Source: Tianweitania sediminis | GTDB taxonomy: Bacteria; Pseudomonadota; Alphaproteobacteria; Rhizobiales; Rhizobiaceae | Direction of reading: 5' to 3' | Length of the DNA: 64,000 bases | Assembly: GCF_017813335.1 (NCBI RefSeq) | Contig: NZ_JAGIYY010000006.1 | Span: 62,001 to 126,000 of the forward strand | In this document: positions 16,401 through 24,798 of the stretch, in pieces | Numbering within the stretch: position 1 is the stretch's first letter | How the letters are laid out: each line of letters starts with the position of its first letter | The notes under the pieces: model-generated | Database searches by the model: none | Told to the model about the DNA's origin: nothing | Seen by the model: the letters and a program-made list of their open reading frames with translations, nothing else | Made by a program: the position numbers and the translations under genes

Positions 16401-16490
16401 TGGCGGAGGGAGTGGGATTCGAACCCACGGTGAACTCGCGCCCACGCCGGTTTTCAAGACCGGTGCCTTAAACCGCTCGGCCATCCCTCC
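16401..16490 (-). tRNA. tRNA-Ser, anticodon UGA
   Basis: A 90-nt class II tRNA. The acceptor stem is GGAGGGA paired with TCCCTCC, the discriminator is G and CCA is encoded (16401-16403). The anticodon stem CCGGT/ACCGG holds loop CTTGAAA with anticodon TGA (16454-16456). A long variable arm follows (after ACCGG: CGTGGGCGCGAG), as expected for serine. The T-loop is GTTCGAATC. Confidence 0.95.
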
Positions 16491-16586
16491 AACCAGAGCG
16501 CGGTTATAGCTGCGTTCCGGTCGGCGTCAACGTGTCCGCCGCAGCCTCTGGCTGCCTCTGCGTTCGCTAAGAACGACGCGCAAGCC

Positions 16587-17186
16587 TCAGCGCGTCGTTT
16601 GGGCCAGGAAACGGCGCAACTGCGGCAGGCGGTCGGCTCCGAAAAATCCTTCGCCATCGACAAGAAAGAAGGGTGAACCGATCACCTCTTGGTCCACCGC
16701 CCATTGGACGGCCTCCTGCAACAGGGTGCGCCCGGTCTGTCCGTTCAGCGCTTCCTGAACTGCGTCGGCTGGGATGCCGCACTCGCTGGCAACTTCGGCA
16801 AGCACCGATTCGGATTGGATATCCCGCTGCTCCGCGAAAAACGCGGTGAACAAACGCCGCCCGAGGCGCGCTGCCGCATCCGGGTCGCTTTCCCGCGCGA
16901 CGTACCAGAGACGAGCGGCGAGGTGCGAGGACAACGGCAGTTTCACCGGCTCCCGGTAAGGCAAACCGTAGAACGCGGCAGACCGCTCCATGTCGTGGAG
17001 AAAGTAACGCCGCTTGGCCGGAACATCCATGGGCGCCGGAATGCCGTGTGCCTTCAACACCGCCCACATCAGGATGGGCTGCCAGCGAACCTCCCGCTGG
17101 AACTCCGCGCCGATGCGTTCGATCTCGTCCACGGCGCAATAGGCGTAAGGCGAAGCGAAATCGAAAAAGAAGTCGATTGGGCCCAT
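16587..17186 (-). CDS. 2-hydroxychromene-2-carboxylate isomerase family (DsbA-like kappa GST fold)
   Basis: A 199-aa DsbA-like thioredoxin-fold protein. The N-terminus PIDFFFDFASPYAY is the family's glutathione-binding signature, with Ser in place of the DsbA cysteines. Near the C-terminus QEVIGSPFFLVDGEGFFGAD is the cis-Pro loop plus ligand strand. Members isomerise 2-hydroxychromene-2-carboxylate in naphthalene breakdown, but many act on other cis/trans acyl or aromatic intermediates. It is the last gene of the leftward carboxylase operon (1 bp after the beta subunit), so a role on an enoyl-type intermediate fits. I start at MGPIDFFF; an ATG 15 codons upstream overlaps the neighbour. Confidence 0.85.
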   Translation of the reverse strand: MGPIDFFFDFASPYAYCAVDEIERIGAEFQREVRWQPILMWAVLKAHGIPAPMDVPAKRRYFLHDMERSAAFYGLPYREPVKLPLSSHLAARLWYVARESDPDAAARLGRRLFTAFFAEQRDIQSESVLAEVASECGIPADAVQEALNGQTGRTLLQEAVQWAVDQEVIGSPFFLVDGEGFFGADRLPQLRRFLAQTTR

Positions 17187-17187
17187 G

Positions 17188-18795
17188 TCAGAACCGGAAA
17201 ACGCCATAGCCGGGCTCGGCGAGAGGTGCATTCAAGGATGCGGCGATCGCCATCCCGAGTGCGTTGCGCGTGTCGAGCGGGTCGATGATTCCGTCATCCC
17301 ATAGCTCCGAGGTGGAGTAATAGGCCGACAACTGCTCCTGGTAGGCGAGGCGGGTTTGTTCCCACAACCGCTTGACCTCGGCCTCGTCCACCGTGCCGCC
17401 GTTGCGCTTCATCTGGTTGACCTTGACTTCCGCGAGCGTGTTGGCGGCTTGGTCGCCGCCCATGACGCCGATCTGGTGGTTAGGCCAGGTGAACAGGAAG
17501 CGACCGTCGAAGGCGCGCCCGCACATCCCGTAGTTGCCCGCCCCAAAGGACCCGTTGCACATCACGGTGAATTTCGGCACTCGCGAACAGGATTGGGCCA
17601 TGATCATTTTGGCGCCGTCCTTGGTGATGCCGCGCCGCTCGTACTCGCGGCCGATCATGTAGCCGGTGATGTTCTGGAGAAACACCAGCGGCGTGTTGTT
17701 CTGATTGCAAAGCTCGATGAAGTGGCCGCCCTTCAGGGACGAGTCGTTGAAGAGAACGCCATTGTTGGCGAGGATGCCGACTTTGTAGCCCCAGATATTC
17801 GCATAGCCGCAGATCAGCGTCGTGCCGTAGTTCGGCTGGTATTCGTGGAACCGGCTGCCATCGACTATGCGCGCAATGATCTCGCGCATGTCGAACGACT
17901 TCTTGATGTCATCGGGAATGATCCCGTAGATCTCGGCAGGGTCATAGGCCGGATCCTCCGGCGCCTCCTGCTGGCATTCCCACTTCTTCGGCCGATCCCA
18001 TTGCGCAACGATTTCGCGGCCAAGATGGATGGCTTCGTCTTCCGTCGCCGCCGGGTAATCGCAGGTGCCGGATACGCTGGTGTGCATCTCGGCTCCACCG
18101 AGATCCTCGACGCTGACTTCTTCGCCGGTTGCAGCCTTCACCAGCGGCGGACCGCCAAGGAACACGGCGCCAGTGCCGCGCACGATCACGCTGTAGTCTG
18201 ACAAGCCGGGGATATAAGCGCCGCCCGCCGTGCAATGGCCGAAAACGAGCGCCAACTGCTTCACGCCCATCTTGGAAAGGATCGACTGGTTGCGGAAGAT
18301 GCGGCCCGCCATGTACTTGTCCGGGAAGACCTCGGACTGAAGCTGGAGAAAGCCGCCGGCGGAGTCGCACAGATGAATCACCGGCAACCTGTTTTCCATG
18401 GCGATGTCGAGAGCCCGCACGATCTTCTTGGCCGTCAGCGGATACCAGGCTCCGCCCTTGACCGTCGGGTCATCGGCACGGATGACCACTTCGCGGCCTG
18501 ACACGATGCCGATGCCGACGATCGAACTGGCCGAGGGGCTGTCCCCACCATAAGCCATGTTGGCCGCAAGCGACGAGAGTTCAAGGAAAGGCGTGCCGGG
18601 GTCGAGCAGCTTCTCAATGCGATCGCGCGGCCGCATCTTGCCTTGCTTGGCGAGGCGGTCGAGATCGCGTTGCGGACGCACATGCCGGGCAGCTTCCTGG
18701 CGTTCGCGAAAGGCAGCCACGACCTGCCTGTTGTGCGCTTCGAAGCGGCGGAAGTCGCTTGAAGCGGTGCTGATCATGGATTGGATCTTGCGCAT
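17188..18795 (-). CDS. Biotin-dependent acyl-CoA carboxylase, carboxyltransferase beta subunit (methylcrotonyl/geranyl-CoA type)
   Basis: A 535-aa carboxyltransferase of the LiuB/AtuC kind. Both crotonase-like halves are present: the N half has CDSAGGFLQLQSEVFPDKY and FGHCTAGGAYIPGLSDY, the C half has FLQNITGYMIGREYERRG and NGSFGAGNYGMCGRAFDGR. It transfers carboxybiotin CO2 to a beta-methyl-branched enoyl-CoA. The partner genes (carrier protein, biotin carboxylase, AtuA-family protein, hydratase) are adjacent in the same operon. AtuA next door favours geranyl-CoA-type use, but 3-methylcrotonyl-CoA cannot be excluded. Confidence 0.9.
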   Translation of the reverse strand: MRKIQSMISTASSDFRRFEAHNRQVVAAFRERQEAARHVRPQRDLDRLAKQGKMRPRDRIEKLLDPGTPFLELSSLAANMAYGGDSPSASSIVGIGIVSGREVVIRADDPTVKGGAWYPLTAKKIVRALDIAMENRLPVIHLCDSAGGFLQLQSEVFPDKYMAGRIFRNQSILSKMGVKQLALVFGHCTAGGAYIPGLSDYSVIVRGTGAVFLGGPPLVKAATGEEVSVEDLGGAEMHTSVSGTCDYPAATEDEAIHLGREIVAQWDRPKKWECQQEAPEDPAYDPAEIYGIIPDDIKKSFDMREIIARIVDGSRFHEYQPNYGTTLICGYANIWGYKVGILANNGVLFNDSSLKGGHFIELCNQNNTPLVFLQNITGYMIGREYERRGITKDGAKMIMAQSCSRVPKFTVMCNGSFGAGNYGMCGRAFDGRFLFTWPNHQIGVMGGDQAANTLAEVKVNQMKRNGGTVDEAEVKRLWEQTRLAYQEQLSAYYSTSELWDDGIIDPLDTRNALGMAIAASLNAPLAEPGYGVFRF

Positions 18796-18801
18796 GCGGC
18801 C

Positions 18802-19305
18802 TCAAACCTTCTCGCTCTCGGGCTCGAGACGGACGATCACCTCATCCTTCTCGAAGGTGTCGCCTTCGCTGCGCAGCACGGCCGCAATTGTTCCGTCGCG
18901 TGGCGCGGCAAGCGTCGTTTGCAGCTTCATGCTCTCGATCGTGACCAGAGGCTGGCCGCGCGTGACGCTATCGCCCGGCGCACATTGCAGGGAAACGATT
19001 GCGCCCGGCATCGGCGCCTTCACGGCGTCGGCGCCGCTTGCGCCTCCACCCGCGGTGCTGAAAGGGTCGACGAAGCCGACCTCGAAGGTCCGGCCGCCCA
19101 GCCGCACGAGCTGCTTGTCAGGGACTTCGGCCCGGGCGAATTCAACGCGCCGGCCACCAACAGCCATCAGGTTGCGCCCGTTGCCGATTGCCGGCGTCCG
19201 CGAAACCTCGTGCTCAACCCCGTCGATCAGGAGGACGAGATGCGGTTTTCGCCGGGCGACGGTGACATGGTGCTCCACGCCGTCCACTGTAAGCCGAATG
19301 CTCAT
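18802..19305 (-). CDS. Biotin carboxyl carrier protein of the acyl-CoA carboxylase
   Basis: A 167-aa stand-alone biotinyl protein. The biotinyl/lipoyl domain is the last 75 residues: KAPMPGAIVSLQCAPGDSV, then TIESMKLQTTL with biotinylated Lys127, ending with GDTFEKDEVIVRLEPE. The first half resembles the BT (carboxyltransferase-interaction) domain that in LiuD/AtuF lies between biotin carboxylase and carrier domain. In AtuF/LiuD these are one polypeptide; here they are separate. The start lies directly at the stop of the biotin carboxylase gene. Confidence 0.9.
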   Translation of the reverse strand: MSIRLTVDGVEHHVTVARRKPHLVLLIDGVEHEVSRTPAIGNGRNLMAVGGRRVEFARAEVPDKQLVRLGGRTFEVGFVDPFSTAGGGASGADAVKAPMPGAIVSLQCAPGDSVTRGQPLVTIESMKLQTTLAAPRDGTIAAVLRSEGDTFEKDEVIVRLEPESEKV

Positions 19306-20793
19306 TCAGTTCCTCCAGCCGCCAATCGCGGCATAAGGTTCGGGTGTGCCAAGGGCGAGATCCTGAAAGTCCCGGTAACCGAGAGCTGCAGCCGCAAGCG
19401 CCTGCACCAGCGATAACCCTGTCGCCGGAGGCGCGGCGAGGGCCTGCTTGTGCTCCTGCACAAAGCTCGTGTGGAGATCTCCGTCCCGGAATGCCGGATG
19501 GTCCAGGACACGCGCGAGGTAATCGATGTTGGTGGTGACCCCGAGGAGCGATAGGTCGTGCAGGGCGGCGACAGAACGGTCAACGGCGTCCGAGCGCGTG
19601 CTGCCATGCACCACGAGTTTGGCCAGCATGGGGTCGAAATCGGCCGACACCTTCTGGCCCTCCTGAAGCGCATTTTCGAAGCGCAGCCAGTCCGCTTCAG
19701 GCACGCCGAGATATTGCACCACGCCGGTCTCAGGCATGAAGTCGTTGTCAGGGTTTTCAGCGCAGATCCGGCATTCGATGGCATGCCCGCTCTCCACCAG
19801 GTCGCCCTGCGCGATCGGCAGACCCTTGCCGGCAGCAATCTCGATTTGCGCGCGCACAAGATCCAGGCCGGTGATCATCTCCGTGACCGGATGCTCCACC
19901 TGCAAACGCGTGTTCATTTCCAGAAAGAAGAACCGGCCGTCGGCGCCGAGGATGTATTCGACGGTGCCGGCGTTCTTGTATTTGGCCGCCCGTGCGAGCT
20001 GCACCGCTGAAGCGCAGATCTCTTCGCGAAGGGCAGGGGACAGGTTTGCTGCTGGTGCTTCCTCGATGATCTTCTGGAAGCGCCGCTGCACGGAGCATTC
20101 GCGCTCCCACAAGTGGATGGCGTTTCCTTGTCCGTCGCCCAGCACCTGCACCTCGATGTGGCGAGGGCGCTCGACATAGGTTTCTGCGTAAACGCGTCCG
20201 TCGCCGAAGTACCGCTTGGCTTCGCTGGACGCGAGGCGGGCAGCTTCGGCGAGGTCTGCGGCGGTCCGCACGATGTTCATGCCCTTGCCGCCACCACCAG
20301 CCGCAGCCTTGATCAGCAGGGGGAAGCCGATATCACCGGCCTTGGCGATGAAGTCGTTGATGTCGTCCGTCGGCATCACGGAAGGCGCAACCGCCACGCC
20401 ATGCGCTTCGGCGAAGTTGCGGGCGGAAATCTTATCACCCATCAGCGAGATGGTTTGCGCATCTGGCCCGATAAAGGTGAGGCCAGCTTCTGCCACAGCC
20501 GCTGCAAAGGCGGCATTTTCTGAAAGGAAGCCATAGCCTGGATGAATGGCGTCGGCACCCGCGGTGTTCGCGGCGGCGATGATCTGCCGAATATCGAGAT
20601 GCGCGGCCACAGGGGTGTCGCCCGTGATCTCGATGGCTTCGTCGGCCATGGTCACGTGACGCGCGCGGGCTTCCACTGGGTGATGGATGGCGACCGAGCC
20701 GATGCCCATCTCGGTCAAGGTCCTCATGATACGGCAGGCGATCTCGCCGCGATTGGCGATCAGCACTTTCTTGAACAGCGGCGCGGCTGTCAT
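19306..20793 (-). CDS. Biotin carboxylase subunit of the acyl-CoA carboxylase
   Basis: A 495-aa biotin carboxylase: KKVLIANRGEIACRIMRTL at the N-terminus, a GGGGKGMN glycine-rich ATP loop near residue 165, ECSVQRRFQKIIEEAPA, and FFLEMNTRLQVEHPVTEMI for the catalytic end. It carboxylates the carrier protein with bicarbonate and ATP. The family's usual length as a separate subunit is about 450-500 aa, and no biotin site follows, so the carrier is the next gene. The start overlaps the AtuA-family stop by ATGA; an ATG 7 codons earlier lies inside that gene. Confidence 0.92.
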   Translation of the reverse strand: MTAAPLFKKVLIANRGEIACRIMRTLTEMGIGSVAIHHPVEARARHVTMADEAIEITGDTPVAAHLDIRQIIAAANTAGADAIHPGYGFLSENAAFAAAVAEAGLTFIGPDAQTISLMGDKISARNFAEAHGVAVAPSVMPTDDINDFIAKAGDIGFPLLIKAAAGGGGKGMNIVRTAADLAEAARLASSEAKRYFGDGRVYAETYVERPRHIEVQVLGDGQGNAIHLWERECSVQRRFQKIIEEAPAANLSPALREEICASAVQLARAAKYKNAGTVEYILGADGRFFFLEMNTRLQVEHPVTEMITGLDLVRAQIEIAAGKGLPIAQGDLVESGHAIECRICAENPDNDFMPETGVVQYLGVPEADWLRFENALQEGQKVSADFDPMLAKLVVHGSTRSDAVDRSVAALHDLSLLGVTTNIDYLARVLDHPAFRDGDLHTSFVQEHKQALAAPPATGLSLVQALAAAALGYRDFQDLALGTPEPYAAIGGWRN

Positions 20794-22610
20794 GCAGCTT
20801 CCTCCAGGTTCCACATCGCCAGCCGTCCGCCGACTTCCAGCCAGGCTGCGGGAACCTCCACGGGGAAGTCCATCAGGATCTGCGCCAACGCCTTTCCCTG
20901 CGGATCGTGGCGAAGCGAAGCAACGCCGCCGCCGCCGAGACCTTCATGCAAAAGGAAGTTGAGGCCGTTCAGTCCGGACCATTCGAAGCGCTCGACGTCG
21001 CCGTTCACAAAATGCGCGAAGTAGGTCTTCACAGCCTTCGTCGAAAGGCTGCGGCGGAGCCACGGAAGATAATCGGCATGGCGAGCGAGAATGCCGATGT
21101 TGGCGATGTCGCCTTTGTCGCCGCTGCGGCCATGCGCCAAAGCGATCAAGGGAACGGTACCAAGCGGCAGGGACGCGTCGACCTGCATCTCAGGCTCGTC
21201 CGGCGGTGGCAAGGCACCTGGCTGTGCTGGAGGCAGCGACACCTCGATCGGAAGAACCTCGTCGTCCAGGCGCACAGTAACCGCGATGTCGGCCTTGGGC
21301 GCCAGAAAAGAAAACAAGCGGATCACCGGTTGCGGCTCGGGCCGACCGCCGGCAAAGCCGGTCAGGCTCTGCGCCATTGCCGTGGCTGCCGGATAGATCT
21401 CACGCGCGAAGATCGCCAGAGCGTCGCGGTTGGCGTGGCGCACGGCGATCTTCAAGACGATCTCGCGGGCCGCGCCGCCACGCGCCTGCGCGCCATAGTT
21501 GGTTTCGCTACCGAGAAGCTCGTACGACGTTTCTGAAAAATCGTCGAAGCCCTCTTCCTGCATCAGCCGCGACGCACGCTTGAGGATCGCCTGGGCGGTC
21601 GCCTGGGCTTTGGCCGGCGCTTCGCGGCCGGCGATCATCATCGTTGCGACCGCACGATAACCATCAGCGTAGGTGGCGCTCACCTTGTAGCTGTCGGTTG
21701 GTGCGGACCCGCGAGCGCCGGTGACCCGAACCTGATCAACGGCCGTTTGCTCGAGATCAACCTCGCTCCAATCCGCCAAGACATCCGGCAGGATGTAGCG
21801 GCAGGGATCACCGACCTCGTAAACGATCTGTTCGGCCACAGTGGCCGGGGTAACCTGTCCTCCAGTGCCTTCCGGCTTGGTGACAACAAAGCTGCCATCG
21901 GCTTCGCACAGCGCAATCGGGAAACCCATCCGGTCCCAGCCCTCGACATCGCGCCAGTCAGTGAAGATGCCGCCGGTTGTCTGGGTTCCGCATTCGATGA
22001 TGTGTCCGGCAAGGCTTCCCGCGGAAAGGAGGTGGTAATCGGACGCTCCCCACCCGAACTCATGGATCAGCGGCCCAAGCACCACGGCCGAGTCCACCAC
22101 ACGCCCGGTCAGCACGATATCCGCTCCTGCATCGAGGGCAGCGGCGATCGGGAACGCACCCAGATAAGCGTTCATGCTGGCGAGCTTGTCCGGCATGGGG
22201 GCGCCGGAAAACATTTCGCGCGTTCCGTTTGACCGATAGCGATCGGCCGAGGGCAAAAGATCGTCACCTTCTACCACTGCGACCTTGAGATCGACGCCGA
22301 CTTCCTTGAAGACGGCGAGAAGCGCGTCCCGACAGGCTCCCGGATTGACGCCCCCCGCATTGGTCACGACGCGAATCTTCTTGTCCGCGATTTCCTTCGC
22401 GAGCGGCTTCATCACCATCGTCACGAAGTCTGTCGCGTAGCCCATATCCGCCCGCTTGGCCTTCATCCGGGCGAGAATCGACATGGTGATCTCGGCAAGA
22501 TAATCCATCACGAGGTAATCGATGGCGCCCGAGCGAACCAATTGCTTCGGTCCTTCGGGGCTGTCGCCCCAAAACCCGGCGCCGCAGCCGATGCGAACTG
22601 TTTTGCCCAT
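20790..22610 (-). CDS. atuA: AtuA-family acyclic terpene utilisation protein (DUF1446)
   Basis: A 606-aa AtuA-family protein. The first ~450 residues form the DUF1446 domain, beginning KTVRIGCGAGFWGDSPE and including TNAGGVNPGACRDALL and GADIVLTGRVVDSAVVLGPL. The last ~110 residues are the AtuA-like C-terminal domain (LIALAHGRSGDKGDIANIGI). AtuA is needed for citronellol and geraniol use in Pseudomonas, but its reaction is not established. The gene sits between a hydratase and the carboxylase subunits, as in atu clusters. I start at MGKTVRIGCG, 5 bp after the hydratase stop. Confidence 0.85.
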   Translation of the reverse strand: MGKTVRIGCGAGFWGDSPEGPKQLVRSGAIDYLVMDYLAEITMSILARMKAKRADMGYATDFVTMVMKPLAKEIADKKIRVVTNAGGVNPGACRDALLAVFKEVGVDLKVAVVEGDDLLPSADRYRSNGTREMFSGAPMPDKLASMNAYLGAFPIAAALDAGADIVLTGRVVDSAVVLGPLIHEFGWGASDYHLLSAGSLAGHIIECGTQTTGGIFTDWRDVEGWDRMGFPIALCEADGSFVVTKPEGTGGQVTPATVAEQIVYEVGDPCRYILPDVLADWSEVDLEQTAVDQVRVTGARGSAPTDSYKVSATYADGYRAVATMMIAGREAPAKAQATAQAILKRASRLMQEEGFDDFSETSYELLGSETNYGAQARGGAAREIVLKIAVRHANRDALAIFAREIYPAATAMAQSLTGFAGGRPEPQPVIRLFSFLAPKADIAVTVRLDDEVLPIEVSLPPAQPGALPPPDEPEMQVDASLPLGTVPLIALAHGRSGDKGDIANIGILARHADYLPWLRRSLSTKAVKTYFAHFVNGDVERFEWSGLNGLNFLLHEGLGGGGVASLRHDPQGKALAQILMDFPVEVPAAWLEVGGRLAMWNLEEAA

Positions 22611-22615
22611 CGACC

Positions 22616-23398
22616 TCACTCCGCCGTCCATTGGGGCGAGCGCTTTTCGGCGAAAGCTGCGAAGCCTTCGCGGGCGTCCTGCGTCCGTGCCATGTTCGCC
22701 AGCATGAACTGGGCGTATTCAAGTGCGCTTTCGGTTGACATTTCGCGGATCTTGCCGAGCGCCTGTTTGCCCAGCCGGATGCCAGTCGGCGACTTGTCGG
22801 TGATGCGTGCCAGAAGCCAATCGAGCTTCGCGTCCAGGTCTTCGGCAGGCACCGCGTAATTGACGATGCCTTCTGCAACGGCATCTCGCCCTGTGATGGG
22901 TTCGCCGGTGACGCAGAGTTCCATCATGCGGCGGTATGAAAGGATCCGCAGCAGATAAGGCAGGATCATCATCGGGAAGAGGCCGACCTTGACCTCGCTT
23001 ACGCCGAGCATGGCGTTGTCGGTGCAAACGGCCATGTCGCAGGCGCAAACCAGCCCGAAGCCGCCCGCAAGCGCATGACCGTTGATCCGCGCGATGAGCG
23101 GAAGCCGGCATGCATCCATGCGCTTGAGCAGTTTGGCCACATAGTGACGGGGATCCGCGGCATCGATGGTGAAGGGGGTTCCATCAGCGGCGGGCTGGAG
23201 ATCGCCTCCCGCGCAAAAGGCTTTGGTGCCCGCGCCGGTGAGCACCACCGCGCGCACGGAGCGATCGGCTTCCGCTAGATCCAATCCGGTCGCGATGCCT
23301 GCCGCAACCCTCTCATTGAGCGCGTTGCGACGCTCTTCGCGGTCGATCACGATCCATTGCACGGCGCCACGACGTTCAATGCTGATAGGTTCGCTCAT
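22616..23398 (-). CDS. Enoyl-CoA hydratase/isomerase (AtuE/LiuC-like)
   Basis: A 260-aa crotonase. The oxyanion-hole segments are KAFCAGGDLQPAADG and NGHALAGGFGLVCACDMAV, and GVSEVKVGLFPMMILP contains the catalytic glutamate region. As first gene of the leftward operon (hydratase, AtuA, biotin carboxylase, carrier, carboxyltransferase, isomerase) it most likely hydrates the glutaconyl-CoA-type product of the carboxylase. Other crotonase reactions cannot be excluded. It is preceded by a TTGACA promoter and an ATGA-N6-TTCAT palindrome. Confidence 0.85.
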   Translation of the reverse strand: MSEPISIERRGAVQWIVIDREERRNALNERVAAGIATGLDLAEADRSVRAVVLTGAGTKAFCAGGDLQPAADGTPFTIDAADPRHYVAKLLKRMDACRLPLIARINGHALAGGFGLVCACDMAVCTDNAMLGVSEVKVGLFPMMILPYLLRILSYRRMMELCVTGEPITGRDAVAEGIVNYAVPAEDLDAKLDWLLARITDKSPTGIRLGKQALGKIREMSTESALEYAQFMLANMARTQDAREGFAAFAEKRSPQWTAE

Positions 23399-23426
23399 CA
23401 CTCCCCCAGTACCTGTGAGCCCAACC

Positions 23427-23455
23427 AAATGATTTGAATTCATCAGCCTTGTCAA
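23427..23455 (-). promoter_or_regulatory. Putative promoter of the leftward carboxylase operon with TetR-type palindrome
   Basis: On the minus strand TTGACA occupies 23455-23450 and a weak -10 (TCATTT) lies 17 bp further. The spacer contains ATGATTTGAATTCAT (23429-23443), which matches the 15-bp palindrome also found at 23539, 36092 and 46201. Confidence 0.4.
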
Positions 23456-23528
23456 CAACCCTGATGCGGAGGGGGCAGTCACTTTGCCGGAATGTCTAGA
23501 CCACAGGGAGCGCTGGTTCGGCGACGAC

Positions 23529-23556
23529 TTGTTTGTTGATGAAATCTGTTCATTAT
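23529..23556 (+). promoter_or_regulatory. Putative promoter of the acyl-CoA dehydrogenase gene with TetR-type palindrome
   Basis: TTGTTT (23529-23534), 16-bp spacer, CATTAT (23551-23556). The palindrome ATGAAATCTGTTCAT (23539-23553) lies between and over them. Transcription would start near 23563, which excludes ATGs at 23533 and 23539 as start codons of the dehydrogenase. Confidence 0.4.
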
Positions 23557-23592
23557 GAGAAGAGGACGCGGGACGCACGGGAGGAGGACGCC

Positions 23593-24798
23593 TTGGACGC
23601 GATACGCAACGAGAAGCCGAACCTGTTCGACTTCGATGCCGACCACGAGATGATCCTGGACAACGCGGATCGATTTGCCCGCAATGAGCTCTATGGCTTG
23701 TCCGAGAGGATGGACAACGAGGAATGGTGGCCGGACGAGGCTTTTCCAAAGATCGGAGACAACGGGCTTTTCGGCATCACCATTCCCGAGGAGTTCGGTG
23801 GCGCCGGCCTTGATCTCTTCGCGGCCGGCCTTGTTTTGCAAGGGCTAGCGCGCTGGAACCACGCAATGGCGCTTGCTTGGGTTGCGCATGACAACCTTTG
23901 CGCCAACAACATCTATCGCAACGGCAATGAAGACCAGCGGCGGCGCTATCTGCCGGACCTCTGCGCCGGCCGCAAAATCGGCGCTCTCGGCTTGACCGAA
24001 CCCGGTGCAGGGTCCGACGCGCTGGGCTCGATGCGCACCACGGCGCGGCGTGACGGCGATCACTACGTCCTCAACGGCAGTAAGATCTACATCACCAACG
24101 GACCGGTCGCCGACGTGCTTCTGGTTTACGCCAAGACCGATCGCGAAAAGGGTCCGCACGGCATCTCAGCCTTCATTGTCGAAAAGGACATGCCAGGCTT
24201 CAAAGTCGCGCAGAAGCTCGTGAAGATGGGCTATCGAGGCAGCCAAACGGCCGAGCTTCTTTTTGAAGAGTGCCGGGTGCCCGCGGCGAACCGCGTGGGA
24301 GAAGAAAACGAGGGGGTCAGGGTCGTGATGAGCGGGCTCGATCTCGAGCGCGCGATGATCTCACCCTTGTGCCTCGGCATTGCCGAGCGCGCACTCGAAC
24401 TGACGGTGGACTTCGCCAAGACGCGGCAGCAATTCGGCAAGCCGATCGGTTCGTTTCAGATGGTGCAGTCGATGCTGGCAGACATGTATGTGCATGTGGA
24501 GACCATGCGAACCTTCACCTACCGAACCCTGTCTGCGGCTGCCAAGGTCGAGATTGGCGAGGGCGGTCGCGGCGACATCCACCGGCTCACCGCCGCTTCA
24601 GTGATGTATGCCGCGGAAGCCACCCACAAGGTTCTGGATCTGGCCGTGCAGGTGCATGGTGGCAGCGGTTACATTTGGGAGTCCGAGATCAACCGGTTGT
24701 TCCGCTCCACCAAGCTGATGGAAATCGGCGCGGGCACGACGGAAGTGCGCAAGATGATCATCTCGGGCGAGCTCCTGAAGGGCATGAAGCGTGACTGA
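23593..24798 (+). CDS. Acyl-CoA dehydrogenase, isovaleryl/citronellyl-CoA type (AtuD/LiuA-like)
   Basis: A 401-aa flavin acyl-CoA dehydrogenase. FAD/substrate motifs are GALGLTEPGAGSDALGSM and YVLNGSKIYITNGPVAD. The C-terminal block reads EIGAGTTEVRKMII, with Ala instead of the MCAD-type catalytic Glu, while GLDLERAMISPLCLG supplies Glu252, the position used by isovaleryl-CoA dehydrogenase. It should oxidise branched short or terpenoid acyl-CoA. I choose the TTG start at 23593 because GGAGG lies 5 nt upstream and the probable promoter overlaps the ATG at 23533. The downstream SDR overlaps by 8 bp. Confidence 0.9.
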   Translation: MDAIRNEKPNLFDFDADHEMILDNADRFARNELYGLSERMDNEEWWPDEAFPKIGDNGLFGITIPEEFGGAGLDLFAAGLVLQGLARWNHAMALAWVAHDNLCANNIYRNGNEDQRRRYLPDLCAGRKIGALGLTEPGAGSDALGSMRTTARRDGDHYVLNGSKIYITNGPVADVLLVYAKTDREKGPHGISAFIVEKDMPGFKVAQKLVKMGYRGSQTAELLFEECRVPAANRVGEENEGVRVVMSGLDLERAMISPLCLGIAERALELTVDFAKTRQQFGKPIGSFQMVQSMLADMYVHVETMRTFTYRTLSAAAKVEIGEGGRGDIHRLTAASVMYAAEATHKVLDLAVQVHGGSGYIWESEINRLFRSTKLMEIGAGTTEVRKMIISGELLKGMKRD

